From NCBI GenBank assembly GCA_949288715.1, contig CASELH010000016.1, forward strand, positions 1-46,608: a stretch of 46,608 nt of DNA, written 5' to 3'. Origin of the DNA: an uncultured Bacteroides sp. (GTDB taxonomy: Bacteria; Bacteroidota; Bacteroidia; Bacteroidales; Bacteroidaceae). The notes beneath the pieces were generated by a model. The model worked only from the letters and a program-made list of their open reading frames with translations. It was not told the DNA's origin and made no database searches. Below, piece by piece: positions 17,981-27,133 of the stretch (positions within the stretch are counted from its first letter, which is position 1; every line of letters begins with the position of its first letter). Position numbers and translations under genes: made by a program.

Positions 17981-19237
17981 ATGGACTATAAGGACACATT
18001 AGCCTACTTGTACAACAGCACGCCCATGTTTCAGCAAGTGGGCGGCGCGGCCTACAAAGAGGGACTGGACAACACGCTTGCCCTCGACGCGCACCTGGGG
18101 CATCCGCACCGCGCCTTCCGCACCATCCACGTGGCGGGCACCAACGGCAAGGGGTCTTGCTCGCACACGTTGGCAGCCATACTGCAGAGCGCGGGCTACC
18201 GCACGGGGCTTTACACCTCGCCCCACTTGCTTGACTTCCGCGAACGCATCCGCATCAATGGGAAACCGGTGCCCGAAGCGTATGTAGTGGACTTCGTGGC
18301 AAGGGAGCGCGCATTCTTTGAGCCGCTGCACCCTTCTTTCTTCGAACTGACCACGGCCATGGCCTTCCGCTACTTTGCCGACGAGAGGGTGGACGTGGCC
18401 GTCATAGAGGTGGGCATGGGCGGCAGGCTGGACTGCACCAACATCATACGGCCCGACTTGTGCATCATCACCAACATCAGCCCGGACCACACACAATTCC
18501 TTGGGCACACCTTGGCGCAAATAGCCGGCGAAAAGGCGGGCATCATAAAGCCCGGCATCCCCGTGGTGATAGGCGAGACTACGCCGGAAACGCGCCCGGT
18601 ATTCCTCCGCAAGGCGCAAGAAGTGAATGCCCCCATCTATTTTGCCGAAGAAAACGACCGCGAGGACTATCACGGCTTGGAGTTTGAGTTGAAAGGCATC
18701 TACCAGCAGAAAAACCTGCGCACCTTGCTCACCGCCCTGCCTTTGCTGAAAAAGGAGGCGGGCTACCGGCTGGACGAGCAGGCCGTGCGCAACGGCTTTG
18801 CCCACGTTGTGGAACTGACGGGACTGATGGGACGCTGGCAGAAACTGCACGACCACCCCACCCTGGTGTGCGACACCGGACACAATGTGGGAGGCATAAG
18901 CTACGTTGTGGAGCAGCTGAAGAGGCTGACTTACCGCACACTGCGCATCGTCATCGGGATGGTGAACGACAAAGACATCGGCGGCGTGCTGGCCATGCTG
19001 CCGCGCGAGGCCACTTACTACTTTACCCGAGCCAGCGTGAAGCGGGCTTTGCCCGAACAAGAGCTTGCCCGGCTTGCCCGCGAAGCAGGCTTGAGGGGAG
19101 AGTGCTATCCCGACGTACCCGCCGCCGTGCGCGCCGCACAAAAAGAAAGCCTCCCCGAAGACTTCATCTTCGTAGGAGGCAGTAACTTCATTGTGGCCGA
19201 CTTGTTAGCGCACCGCGATGCACTCAATCTCGACTAA
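17981..19237 (+). CDS. folC: Folylpolyglutamate synthase / dihydrofolate synthase FolC
   Basis: Adds glutamate to dihydropteroate and folates in the cytoplasm. The 418-residue protein is a Mur-ligase-fold ATPase. The P-loop VAGTNGKGS is at 51-59, followed by TSPHLLDFRERIRING (folate-binding loop), then VEVGMGGRLDCTN and ISPDHTQFLG, and the C-terminal CDTGHNVGG. Its last 33 nt overlap the 3' end of ridA on the other strand. Whether it has both activities or only one is not decided by sequence alone. Confidence 0.95.
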   Translation: MDYKDTLAYLYNSTPMFQQVGGAAYKEGLDNTLALDAHLGHPHRAFRTIHVAGTNGKGSCSHTLAAILQSAGYRTGLYTSPHLLDFRERIRINGKPVPEAYVVDFVARERAFFEPLHPSFFELTTAMAFRYFADERVDVAVIEVGMGGRLDCTNIIRPDLCIITNISPDHTQFLGHTLAQIAGEKAGIIKPGIPVVIGETTPETRPVFLRKAQEVNAPIYFAEENDREDYHGLEFELKGIYQQKNLRTLLTALPLLKKEAGYRLDEQAVRNGFAHVVELTGLMGRWQKLHDHPTLVCDTGHNVGGISYVVEQLKRLTYRTLRIVIGMVNDKDIGGVLAMLPREATYYFTRASVKRALPEQELARLAREAGLRGECYPDVPAAVRAAQKESLPEDFIFVGGSNFIVADLLAHRDALNLD

Positions 19238-19579
19238 GGCACCTTTAGGCAGTTCTTTAACAGCGACGGCCGAACGTGCCGGATAGTCGCCCTCAAAGTA
19301 AGTGGCATACACCTTGTTCATGTCGGCAAAGAGCGACATGTCGGCCAGAAAAACGGTGGTCTTCACAATGCTTGCCATGGTGAGCCCGGCTTCCGCCAAT
19401 ATCATCTTGATGTTCTCCAACGACTGGCGGGCTTGGGCTTCAGCGCCTTCAGCCATCAGTCCGGTAGCGGCATCAATGGGCAATTGTCCGGAAACGAAAA
19501 CCATACCTCCGGCTTCAATGGCCTGGCTGTAAGGGCCGATAGCCCCGGGTGCTTTGGAACTGCAAATAACTTTCTTCAT
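19205..19579 (-). CDS. ridA: RidA-family enamine/imine deaminase
   Basis: A protein of 124 residues of the Rid/YjgF family, which hydrolyses reactive 2-aminoacrylate and related imines released by PLP enzymes. It begins MKKVICSSKAPGAIGPYSQAI and carries the key arginine in PARSAVAV and the glutamate in VEIECIAV. A start two codons upstream (MNMKKV, 19585) is equally possible. It is the last gene of the minus-strand run from dnaN, 25 nt after the protease-like gene. Its end overlaps folC by 33 nt in convergent orientation. Confidence 0.94.
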   Translation of the reverse strand: MKKVICSSKAPGAIGPYSQAIEAGGMVFVSGQLPIDAATGLMAEGAEAQARQSLENIKMILAEAGLTMASIVKTTVFLADMSLFADMNKVYATYFEGDYPARSAVAVKELPKGALVEIECIAVR

Positions 19580-19604
19580 ATTCACTTCTCAAATTTATAA
19601 AACA

Positions 19605-21311
19605 TCAGTTACAATATTTCTCTATCAGGTCGTCTACTTGAGGATGCCCCAGCTCTTTAGCCTTGGCAAAACTTGCACACGCATCTTTGGGGCGCTTCAA
19701 CTGAATCTGCGCAAGCCCCATCAGCCGGTAAGCCTCGGCATAATTGGGGTCTATCTCCAAAGCAGCAGCCAGCACCTTCAAGGCTTCTTCGCAACGGTTT
19801 ACACGGATGTTGACTACCGCCAATTCGGCGCGATAGGTCAAGTCTTTGGGGGCGAGTTCTATGGCCTTTGCCAAGTCGTCGAGAGCCATCTGATACTGGC
19901 GGGCTTTCAGGGCGGCCTGTTCACGCCAGTAGTAAAACACATCATTGACCTCGCCATTCACCGCATCGTAGTAGGCGGTGTAGTCTTGCACAGCCTCGCG
20001 CGCTTTTCCAGCCTCCATGCGCATTTGGGCGCGCTCCAGCAGGTAAGGGGCGGCTTCGGCCGTATAAGGCGTACTGAGGCGAGCCACACAGCTGTCCATC
20101 AAGGCGATGGCTTCATCCATGGGAGCCTGCATCAGTTGCTTGGTCTTGGCTGCACTATAGAAAGTAGCTGCCGAGGCAAAGTTCGTGGCGTTCACCTTCT
20201 CATAGACGGCAGACGCGCCCGCATAGTCTTGCTTGGCAAACAGGATATCGGCTTCCAGCTGCATGTACAACGGCAGGTTGTTGATGGCAATGGCGGAGCG
20301 GACTTCTTGCAAGGCTGTATCGTACGTCCACCCCTTATAAGGAGATGCCGGATTGGTCAGCAGATAGTTATAAATGGTGCGGGCGCGATTATAGTAGACA
20401 TCGTCTTCCTGGCGCGCCACTTTCAGGGCTTTGTTCAAGTCGGCCTCCACTTTCTCCATCGAAGCCTCGTCTTGCGCAAGAGCCAGTTGCTGGGTGGCAC
20501 GGCGCAAGTAGCCATCGGGGCTTTCGGGATATTGTGCGATGAAGTCGTTCAGCAACGACATGTACTCATCGGCAGACACTTGTGAGGACACGACAAGGAG
20601 AAATACGAGGGCCTGCTCTTCGGTGTCGGGCAGCGCCTTCTTAATGCCCACCCCCTTCAGAGCCAAGTCGCCATACGAGAAGGCCACAATCTGACGCGAC
20701 ATAGCATAGCGGGCATCAACGGCATAGCACACGGTGGCGGTGTCTTGCCCGGAAGATTTCTGTGCCAGGCCAAAGACTTCGCCATCGGCCGTCATCAGAG
20801 GGCAACTCACCATCTTGTCGGGCAAGTGCATGCTGAGGGTATAGTATTGGTAGGAACCTTCTACAGGGTCGGCCCCCTTTACCTTTCCGGAGGTGCACGA
20901 GCGGTCTTTACGGGTAGAATAGGGCAACAGATACACATCCGCACCGGGCTGCGGCGTTACCTCTGCCACAGTCAAGGCCGGAACTTTCTTGCCCGGAATC
21001 TCCACACGGAACTTGATGACATCATACATGTCATCGGCTCCCATTATCAGCTTCACGGGCATCTGCTCGCCTTTGCCATTGACAGCCACTGCCCGCTGGG
21101 CGCCTCGGAACAAGGTATAGTCGGAAAGCGCTATGCCATCCTCCGTGACAAAGAAGCCGTTGCCGGTATTGAGCATCTTGTCGTCGGCATCGTAAGTGAT
21201 GATGGAGAACACTGCCTCTTTGGCTTTCTCTACCCACTTGGGAGCTTGGGCCCACAGGCTTTGTGCACAGCCAAGGCAGCATACTAAGAATAAGATTGGT
21301 TTTACTTTCAT
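19605..21311 (-). CDS. Secreted protein with inactive trypsin-like domain and TPR repeats
   Basis: A 568-residue exported protein with a signal peptide cleaved near residue 21 (SLWA-Q). The N-terminal part (25-225) looks like a chymotrypsin-fold domain: TGNGFFVTEDGIALSDYTLF resembles the His region of HtrA-like proteases, YDVIKF the Asp region, and MVSCPLMTADGEVFGL the Ser region. At the catalytic positions I read Thr66 for His, Asp97 kept, and Val168 for Ser, so it is probably inactive. The rest (about 240-568) is TPR repeats, the clearest being PNYAEAYRLMGLAQIQLKRPKDA. It lies between rlmB and ridA on one strand. It may be a periplasmic scaffold. Confidence 0.8.
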   Translation of the reverse strand: MKVKPILFLVCCLGCAQSLWAQAPKWVEKAKEAVFSIITYDADDKMLNTGNGFFVTEDGIALSDYTLFRGAQRAVAVNGKGEQMPVKLIMGADDMYDVIKFRVEIPGKKVPALTVAEVTPQPGADVYLLPYSTRKDRSCTSGKVKGADPVEGSYQYYTLSMHLPDKMVSCPLMTADGEVFGLAQKSSGQDTATVCYAVDARYAMSRQIVAFSYGDLALKGVGIKKALPDTEEQALVFLLVVSSQVSADEYMSLLNDFIAQYPESPDGYLRRATQQLALAQDEASMEKVEADLNKALKVARQEDDVYYNRARTIYNYLLTNPASPYKGWTYDTALQEVRSAIAINNLPLYMQLEADILFAKQDYAGASAVYEKVNATNFASAATFYSAAKTKQLMQAPMDEAIALMDSCVARLSTPYTAEAAPYLLERAQMRMEAGKAREAVQDYTAYYDAVNGEVNDVFYYWREQAALKARQYQMALDDLAKAIELAPKDLTYRAELAVVNIRVNRCEEALKVLAAALEIDPNYAEAYRLMGLAQIQLKRPKDACASFAKAKELGHPQVDDLIEKYCN

Positions 21312-21344
21312 ATTTCTATTTTCCTTTCTATTGCAAAGACATCG

Positions 21345-22103
21345 TTAAAGTTCGGCATTGTCTACGGCTAACCGCTGCTTTACGGCCTCATATATCAGGA
21401 TGCCTGCCGCCACCGACACATTGAGAGACTCAATAGTGCCCAGCATAGGTATCTTGACCCATTCATCGCACAAGGCTAGGTGTTCGTAGGCTACACCTTT
21501 ATCCTCGGCTCCCATAATCAGGCACAACGGACCGGTGTATTCGCCACAGGTATAATTGTAATCGCCCTTCTCGGTGGCAGCAACCAGCCGGAAGCCGCAT
21601 TCCTTCAAGTACTTCAACGTATCGGTAAGGCTTTGTTCACGGCACACGGGCAAGGTGTGCAAGGCTCCGGCCGAGGTTTTCACGGCATCGGCATTCACCG
21701 TCACGCTATTCTTGGCCGGGATAATTACCGCATCTACGGCAGCGCACTCGCAGGTGCGGGCGATGGCTCCGAAGTTTCGTACATCGGTGATGCCGTCCAG
21801 CATGACAAAGAAGGGTGTTTTGCCTTGCTCAAAAAGATAAGGCACAAGGTCTTCCGTGCGCTGGTAGGTCACTGCCGATACATAGGCCACTACCCCTTGA
21901 TGGTTCTTGCGGGTGATGCGGTTTAAACGCTCCACCGGTACCCTTTGTACCGGAATAAGCGAGCCTTTCAACGCTGCAAACAAGTCGCGCGACAAGTCGC
22001 TTTGTATGTCTTTTTTGATTAATACTTTATCAATATCTTTTCCGGCTTGAATGGCTTCTATAACGGCGCGCACGCCAAATATCATTTCGCTCTTGTCAAT
22101 CAT
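21345..22103 (-). CDS. rlmB: 23S rRNA 2'-O-methyltransferase, TrmH/SpoU family (RlmB-like)
   Basis: A SpoU-class (trefoil-knot) methyltransferase of 252 residues that uses SAM to methylate a ribose 2'-OH, in RlmB at G2251 of 23S rRNA. The N-terminal substrate-binding domain (IFGVRAVIEAIQAGKDIDKV) precedes the catalytic part. Motif 1 is GITDVRNFGAIARTC with the invariant Asn and Arg, motif 2 is LIMGAEDKGV, and motif 3 is IPMLGTIESLNVSVAA. It sits between recN and the protease-like gene in the same direction. The exact target nucleotide is inferred from the family only. Confidence 0.92.
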   Translation of the reverse strand: MIDKSEMIFGVRAVIEAIQAGKDIDKVLIKKDIQSDLSRDLFAALKGSLIPVQRVPVERLNRITRKNHQGVVAYVSAVTYQRTEDLVPYLFEQGKTPFFVMLDGITDVRNFGAIARTCECAAVDAVIIPAKNSVTVNADAVKTSAGALHTLPVCREQSLTDTLKYLKECGFRLVAATEKGDYNYTCGEYTGPLCLIMGAEDKGVAYEHLALCDEWVKIPMLGTIESLNVSVAAGILIYEAVKQRLAVDNAEL

Positions 22104-22128
22104 TGTATGTATACTTATTTTTTATCCG

Positions 22129-23793
22129 TTATCGGGAGGCATGGAGCAATGCGCGGGCATTGTTCAATGCGGCATCGGTCAAGGTAGCCCCGCTCAACAT
22201 GTGTGCTATTTCTTCAATCCGCTCACTATCCGTCAAACGGCGGATATGACTATTGGTTTCGTTTTCGTTATCTTGTTTATATACTTTATAATGCACTCTG
22301 CCTCTTGACGCTATTTGCGGCAGGTGGGTGATGCTGATGACTTGGCGTCCGCCGTCACCCATTTCCTGCATAATGTCGGCCATGCGGTCGGCTATCTCAC
22401 CGGAAACTCCCGTGTCTATCTCATCGAAAATAATGGTAGGAAGCTTCACGGCTCCGGCTATCATGGCCTTTACGGAGAGCATGACGCGGGCTATCTCGCC
22501 CCCCGATGCCACCGAGGATATGCTCTGCAAGGCTCCGTTCTTATTGGCTGAGAACAAAAAGGTGACCGTATCCATGCCGTGAATGCCCGGTTCTTTCCGC
22601 TGCCCCATGTCCACCACAAAGCGCACGTTGGGCATGCCAAGCGGCATCAGCCGGCTCGCCATCTGCTGTTCTACCTGGCGTGCAGCCCGTGTGCGTGCCT
22701 CGGTCAGCCCTGCTGCCTGGCGGACAACTTCTTTATATAAAGCTTCGCACTGCTGCCTCATGTGCTCGATGTCTTCATCGGAAGACACGATAGCAGAAAG
22801 CTTTGCCCTGTAATCATCTGCCAGTGCCAACAATTCGTCGATGGTGGAGACCCGGTGCTTCTGTTGCAAAGAATAGATCAGATTCAGGCGGCTGTTTACT
22901 TCTTCCAGGCGGTCGGGGTTGAACTCTACTTCTTCCTCTTTATAGCTCATCTCGTGGGCAACGTCTTTCAGCTCTATATATGCCGCATCCAGCCTGTCGG
23001 CCAACTCTCCGGCCGGAGCATATACATCGCGCAATCCCTCCATGGCATCCAGGCATTCTTTCAGCACCTCGAGCGAGCCGCCTTCATCAGCATCCAGCAG
23101 CTGAGTGGCTTTGTACAGCCCGGCCTTGATTTCTTCAGCATGGCTCAACGTCTCGGCTTCTTGCTCCAGTTCTTCTTGCTCGCCGGCTTCCAACCGTGCT
23201 TCATCCAGTTGCTCGAGCTGGAAGCGGATATAGTCTTCGTCCGACTTGGCTTGCTCCGCACGGGCAATCAAAGCCTCCAGGTCACTTTGAGCCTGTTTCC
23301 ACTCCTTATAAACTTTCTGGTAAGCAGATACGGCATTGTCGTTATGCGAAAGTATATCCAATACATTCAGCTGGAAGCCTTCTTTATTCAGCAAGAGGTT
23401 CTGGTGCTGAGAATGGACGTCTACCAACTGTTCGCCCAGCTCCTTCATCTGCGCCAAAGATGCCGGCGTGTCGTTAATGAAAGCACGGCTCTTTCCGGAG
23501 GCATACAGTTCACGGCGCAAGATGCACTCATCGTCATAATCCAGTTCTTGCTCATCGAAGAAAGGCCGCATGCCATAGGCAGAAATATCAAAATGCGCTT
23601 CAATGACGCACTTGGAAGCATTGACGCGGATGGTTTTCACATCGGCACGTTGCCCCAGCAGCAAGGCTATTGCCCCCAAAATGATGGACTTTCCGGCTCC
23701 CGTCTCACCGGTTATCACCGAAAAGCCTCTTTCAAAATCTATGTCAAGCTGCTCAATAAGTGCATAATTCTGTATGGAAAGCGAACGCAACAT
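22129..23793 (-). CDS. recN: DNA repair protein RecN
   Basis: An SMC-like ATPase of 554 residues that helps double-strand break repair. Walker A GETGAGKS is at 29-36, followed by LGAIALLLGQRAD. A long charged coiled-coil middle holds the QHQNLLLN motif just before it. The C-terminal ATP-binding half has ASGGEIARVMLSVKAM and TIIFDEIDTGVSGEIA. Length is normal for RecN. It is encoded between coaBC (20 nt upstream) and rlmB (25 nt downstream). No LexA-like box was recognised. Confidence 0.96.
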   Translation of the reverse strand: MLRSLSIQNYALIEQLDIDFERGFSVITGETGAGKSIILGAIALLLGQRADVKTIRVNASKCVIEAHFDISAYGMRPFFDEQELDYDDECILRRELYASGKSRAFINDTPASLAQMKELGEQLVDVHSQHQNLLLNKEGFQLNVLDILSHNDNAVSAYQKVYKEWKQAQSDLEALIARAEQAKSDEDYIRFQLEQLDEARLEAGEQEELEQEAETLSHAEEIKAGLYKATQLLDADEGGSLEVLKECLDAMEGLRDVYAPAGELADRLDAAYIELKDVAHEMSYKEEEVEFNPDRLEEVNSRLNLIYSLQQKHRVSTIDELLALADDYRAKLSAIVSSDEDIEHMRQQCEALYKEVVRQAAGLTEARTRAARQVEQQMASRLMPLGMPNVRFVVDMGQRKEPGIHGMDTVTFLFSANKNGALQSISSVASGGEIARVMLSVKAMIAGAVKLPTIIFDEIDTGVSGEIADRMADIMQEMGDGGRQVISITHLPQIASRGRVHYKVYKQDNENETNSHIRRLTDSERIEEIAHMLSGATLTDAALNNARALLHASR

Positions 23794-23813
23794 ATTTACT
23801 TTATCTATCCTTA

Positions 23814-25046
23814 TTACATGTTCTGTGCACGAAAGACCTCAACCAAATGGTCTATAATATCTGCCGCCACTTCCGTTTTCGGCTTGAGCGGATAATCCGT
23901 CTTAGAGATCTGGTCTATGATGCTAATCTTATTGGTATCGTAGCGAAAGCCTGCGCCATTATCGTTTAAAGAATTCAGCACAATAAAGTCCAGATTCTTT
24001 TTCTTCAACTTCTCGCAGGCATTTTGCTGTTCATCGTTCGTTTCGAGCGCAAAGCCCACCAATACCTGACGGCTTGCCGATGCCTGCTTCATGCGGCCCA
24101 ATGCGGCGGCGATGTCTTGGGTGGGTTTCAATTGCAAGGTCAGTCCATCGCTTTTTTCACGTTTGATTTTCACTTCCGCCATTTGCTCCGGCGTATAATC
24201 GGCTACCGCTGCGCAGAGAATGGCGGCATCTGCCTCAGGGAATGACTTGACTGAAGCCTCGTACATTTCAGAAGCAGTTTCCACATCACAGCGATGCGCC
24301 ACCGGATAGCGTGTGGCCCGCTGAATAGGACCGGCCACCAAAATCACTTCCGCCCCGCGACTGGTACATTCGTCGGCCAAAGCAATCCCCATCTTGCCGG
24401 AAGAGTAATTGCCGATAAAGCGGACAGGGTCTATCTTTTCATACGTGGGGCCGGTTGTTATCAATATTTTCTTCCCGACCAAATCGCCCTCTTTGGCAGC
24501 AAAATACATTTCCAGTTGGCGGATGATATTCTCCGGCTCCTCCATACGACCTTTACCCAACAGGTGGCTTGCCAATTCTCCCGTGCCGGGTTCTATGATG
24601 ATATTGCCATAAGAACGAAGTTTATCCAAATTTCTTTGAGTAGACGGATGGGCATACATGTCCAAATCCATGGCCGGAGCCACAAAAACGGGGGCCTTAG
24701 CCGACAGGTAAGTCGTCACCAACATATTGTCGGCAATGCCATTTGCCATTTTCCCGATGGTAGAGGCTGTGGCCGGAGCTATCAGCATAGCATCGGCCCA
24801 CAGTCCTAAATCCACATGACTATGCCATGTACCGTCTCTTTGGGCAAAGAAATCGCTTATCACCGGCTTGCTCGTCAAGGCCGACAATGTGATAGGAGTT
24901 ATAAACTCCTTTCCGGCAGGCGTAATGACTACTTGAACCTCTGCTCCACGTTTAATCAGGCCACGGATTAAGTAACAAGCCTTGTATGCGGCAATACTTC
25001 CGGTTATGCCTAATACTATCTTTTTCCCTTTCAATGTATTTGCCAT
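23814..25046 (-). CDS. coaBC: Bifunctional CoaBC (phosphopantothenoylcysteine synthetase/decarboxylase)
   Basis: Makes 4'-phosphopantetheine for coenzyme A. The 410-residue protein has the flavin-dependent decarboxylase half (CoaC, 1-190) with GITGSIAAYKA, the catalytic His region WHSHVDLGLWADAML, and APAMDLDMY. The synthetase half (CoaB, 190-410) has TTGPTYEKIDPVRFI followed by NYSSGKMG. Both domains are complete. It starts 4 nt after the exonuclease stop and is followed by recN after 20 nt, consistent with a single transcript from dnaN. Confidence 0.96.
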   Translation of the reverse strand: MANTLKGKKIVLGITGSIAAYKACYLIRGLIKRGAEVQVVITPAGKEFITPITLSALTSKPVISDFFAQRDGTWHSHVDLGLWADAMLIAPATASTIGKMANGIADNMLVTTYLSAKAPVFVAPAMDLDMYAHPSTQRNLDKLRSYGNIIIEPGTGELASHLLGKGRMEEPENIIRQLEMYFAAKEGDLVGKKILITTGPTYEKIDPVRFIGNYSSGKMGIALADECTSRGAEVILVAGPIQRATRYPVAHRCDVETASEMYEASVKSFPEADAAILCAAVADYTPEQMAEVKIKREKSDGLTLQLKPTQDIAAALGRMKQASASRQVLVGFALETNDEQQNACEKLKKKNLDFIVLNSLNDNGAGFRYDTNKISIIDQISKTDYPLKPKTEVAADIIDHLVEVFRAQNM

Positions 25047-25050
25047 AAAC

Positions 25051-25821
25051 TTATTTTTGAGTCATTTCACGCAGACGTATTTTAGTCAGCATAGCCTTGG
25101 TGTTCAGTGTGAAATCACTGCTCAATATCCAACCGTAATAACCCGGGTCACGCTTTAAGACTTCGGCCACAGGCATACCCTTGTATTTGCCGAAGTTAAA
25201 GATTTCCACCCCTTTTTCGTCATAAACCATGCGCCCGGCAAAATCGACATTCTTATTGAAACTGGAGAAATTGGACAAGAAGCTTACATCATTTTGCAGT
25301 TCGGGATAGCGGTCCAATTGCGACATCAAGACCTCATACGTAGCTCGCGTGTCGGCTTCAGCCGTATGGGCATCCTCCAAATTCTTTCCACAGTAGAATT
25401 TATAGGCAGCCGAGAGTGTGCGCTGCTCCATCTTATGGAAAATCACTTGCACATCAATAAATTTACGGCGGCTCATATCAATATCTACCCCCGCACGCAG
25501 GAACTCTTCCGCCAAGACAGGAATATCGAAACGGTTGGAATTAAAACCCGCCAAGTCGCATCCTTCTATATCGTTGGCTATGCTGCGCGCCACTTGCTTG
25601 AATGTGGGACAATCGGCTACATCTTTATCATAGATGCCATGAACAGCCGAAGCCTCTTCCGGAATGTGCATTTCCGGATTAATGCGCATGGTCTTGGCCT
25701 CCTCGTTTCCGTTAGGATAAACTTTCAGGTAGCATATTTCTACAATACGGTCGCTGTTTATGTTAGTCCCCGTTGTCTCCAAATCAAAAAAGACAAGCGG
25801 GTTCTTCAGATTCAATTTCAT
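25051..25821 (-). CDS. DEDDh 3'-5' exonuclease (DnaQ-like)
   Basis: A 256-residue protein with an exonuclease domain like the proofreading subunit of DNA polymerase III. Exo I is FFDLETTGTN (D13, E15), Exo II is AGFNSNRFDIPVL with its Asp, and Exo III is DAHTAEADTRATYEV, the H-x(4)-D arrangement of the DEDDh class. After about residue 195, FNFGKYKGMPVAEVLKRD resembles the small C-terminal domain (DUF3820 type) seen on many Bacteroidetes exonucleases. It lies between dnaN (27 nt) and coaBC (4 nt). It may proofread or repair DNA, but whether it belongs to the replicase is not shown. Confidence 0.93.
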   Translation of the reverse strand: MKLNLKNPLVFFDLETTGTNINSDRIVEICYLKVYPNGNEEAKTMRINPEMHIPEEASAVHGIYDKDVADCPTFKQVARSIANDIEGCDLAGFNSNRFDIPVLAEEFLRAGVDIDMSRRKFIDVQVIFHKMEQRTLSAAYKFYCGKNLEDAHTAEADTRATYEVLMSQLDRYPELQNDVSFLSNFSSFNKNVDFAGRMVYDEKGVEIFNFGKYKGMPVAEVLKRDPGYYGWILSSDFTLNTKAMLTKIRLREMTQK

Positions 25822-25848
25822 ACACTATATCAATATCAATTAAAGAAA

Positions 25849-26967
25849 TCAAAGCATCATCGGCATCAACAACATCAGCAAGTCTTCATTTTCTTCTTGC
25901 TCAACGGGGACAATCACGCCTGCCCGCGATGGATCGGCCAACTCGATAATCACCTCGCTTGCCACAATGTTATTCAAAATGTCTATCAAGAATGTTGAAT
26001 TGAAACCTATGCTCATCGGGGTGCCCGTATACTGGCACATCAAGGCCTCTTCTGCCGAAGTGGAGAAATCAATGTCTTGCGCCGAAATCACCATCTGGTT
26101 TTCTTGCAATCTCAGCTTGATAAGGCTGCTTGCCTGAGAAGAGAAAATAGAAACACGACGTAAAGCCCCTACCAGCAAAGCACGTTCCACCGTCACCCGA
26201 TAAGGATTGTTTTGCGGAATCACAGAGTTGTAATTGGGGTAGCGCCCTTCTATCAAGCGGCATACCATGCGGTACTGTTCCAGCGTAAACACGGCATTGC
26301 GATCATCAAACTCAATGGTCACATTGCCTTGCTCTTTGGGCAGAAGGTTCTTCATCAGGTTGGCGGGCTTTTTAGGCAGAATAAAAGCCGCGCGCTCGCT
26401 GCCCTTGGCAGACAACGTCTTGCAGCGCACCAATTTATGTCCGTCGGTAGCGACCATGGTGATGTCTTCCGTCGTGATATCAAAGTATATACCGTTCATC
26501 ACCGGGCGCAGTTCATCGTCGGCCGTCGAGAACACCGTGCGATTAATTCCGCCCAACAAGACAGCGGCATCCATTTCCACCCTCACAACGTTATTCCCCA
26601 ACTGGGCCGATTGGGGAAATTCATCCGCATTCTGCCCCATCAGGCTATACTTTCCGTTCATGTACTGTACCGTAATCTCCAATGTGCCGGCGTTGATATC
26701 GAACGTCAAAGGCTGTTCCGGAATCTCCCTTAAAGCATCCAACAAGGTCTTGGCCGGAATGGCAAGACGGCCATCGGCATCGCTTTCATTCACTTCGAGG
26801 GTCGTAGTCATGGTAGTCTCGCTATCGGAGGCAGTTACAGACAACGTCCCATCTTGCAGTTCAAATAAAAAACAGTCTAAAATGGGCAATGAGTTTTTTG
26901 AATTGATAACGCGGCTAATCGCTTGCAAATGATTAGAAAGCGTGGTACTAGAAACGATAAATTTCAT
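25849..26967 (-). CDS. dnaN: DNA polymerase III beta sliding clamp
   Basis: The ring-shaped processivity factor that ties polymerases and repair enzymes to DNA. The 372-residue protein has the normal length and three-domain layout. It begins MKFIVSSTTLSNHL, with LPILDCFLF and VTASDSETTM in domain 1 and VATDGHKLVRC in domain 2. The C-terminus ends in LLMLLMPMML, matching the family's conserved hydrophobic P-M-R/M-L end. It has a strong candidate promoter and heads the minus-strand run. No dnaA or origin is visible beside it in this window. Confidence 0.97.
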   Translation of the reverse strand: MKFIVSSTTLSNHLQAISRVINSKNSLPILDCFLFELQDGTLSVTASDSETTMTTTLEVNESDADGRLAIPAKTLLDALREIPEQPLTFDINAGTLEITVQYMNGKYSLMGQNADEFPQSAQLGNNVVRVEMDAAVLLGGINRTVFSTADDELRPVMNGIYFDITTEDITMVATDGHKLVRCKTLSAKGSERAAFILPKKPANLMKNLLPKEQGNVTIEFDDRNAVFTLEQYRMVCRLIEGRYPNYNSVIPQNNPYRVTVERALLVGALRRVSIFSSQASSLIKLRLQENQMVISAQDIDFSTSAEEALMCQYTGTPMSIGFNSTFLIDILNNIVASEVIIELADPSRAGVIVPVEQEENEDLLMLLMPMML

Positions 26968-27016
26968 ATTATGATATTTTTAAGTTTTCAGTTTTCACTA
27001 ATGGCGAACTATCGGA

Positions 27017-27048
27017 CAAAAGTATAAAAAGAATTCCCTATCACAAAG
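27017..27048 (-). promoter_or_regulatory. Promoter for dnaN
   Basis: Reading the minus strand, CTTTG (27048-27044), 19 nt, then TACTTTTG (27024-27017). This is a full match to the Bacteroides -33/-7 pattern, 50 bp before dnaN. Confidence 0.75.
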
Positions 27049-27133
27049 AAATCTACGAAAAAAGAGCGTCCTTATTCACCGCATATTCCTAAAAAATTGT
27101 AACTTCGCCGCGTCATTAAAAAACAAAAACAAA

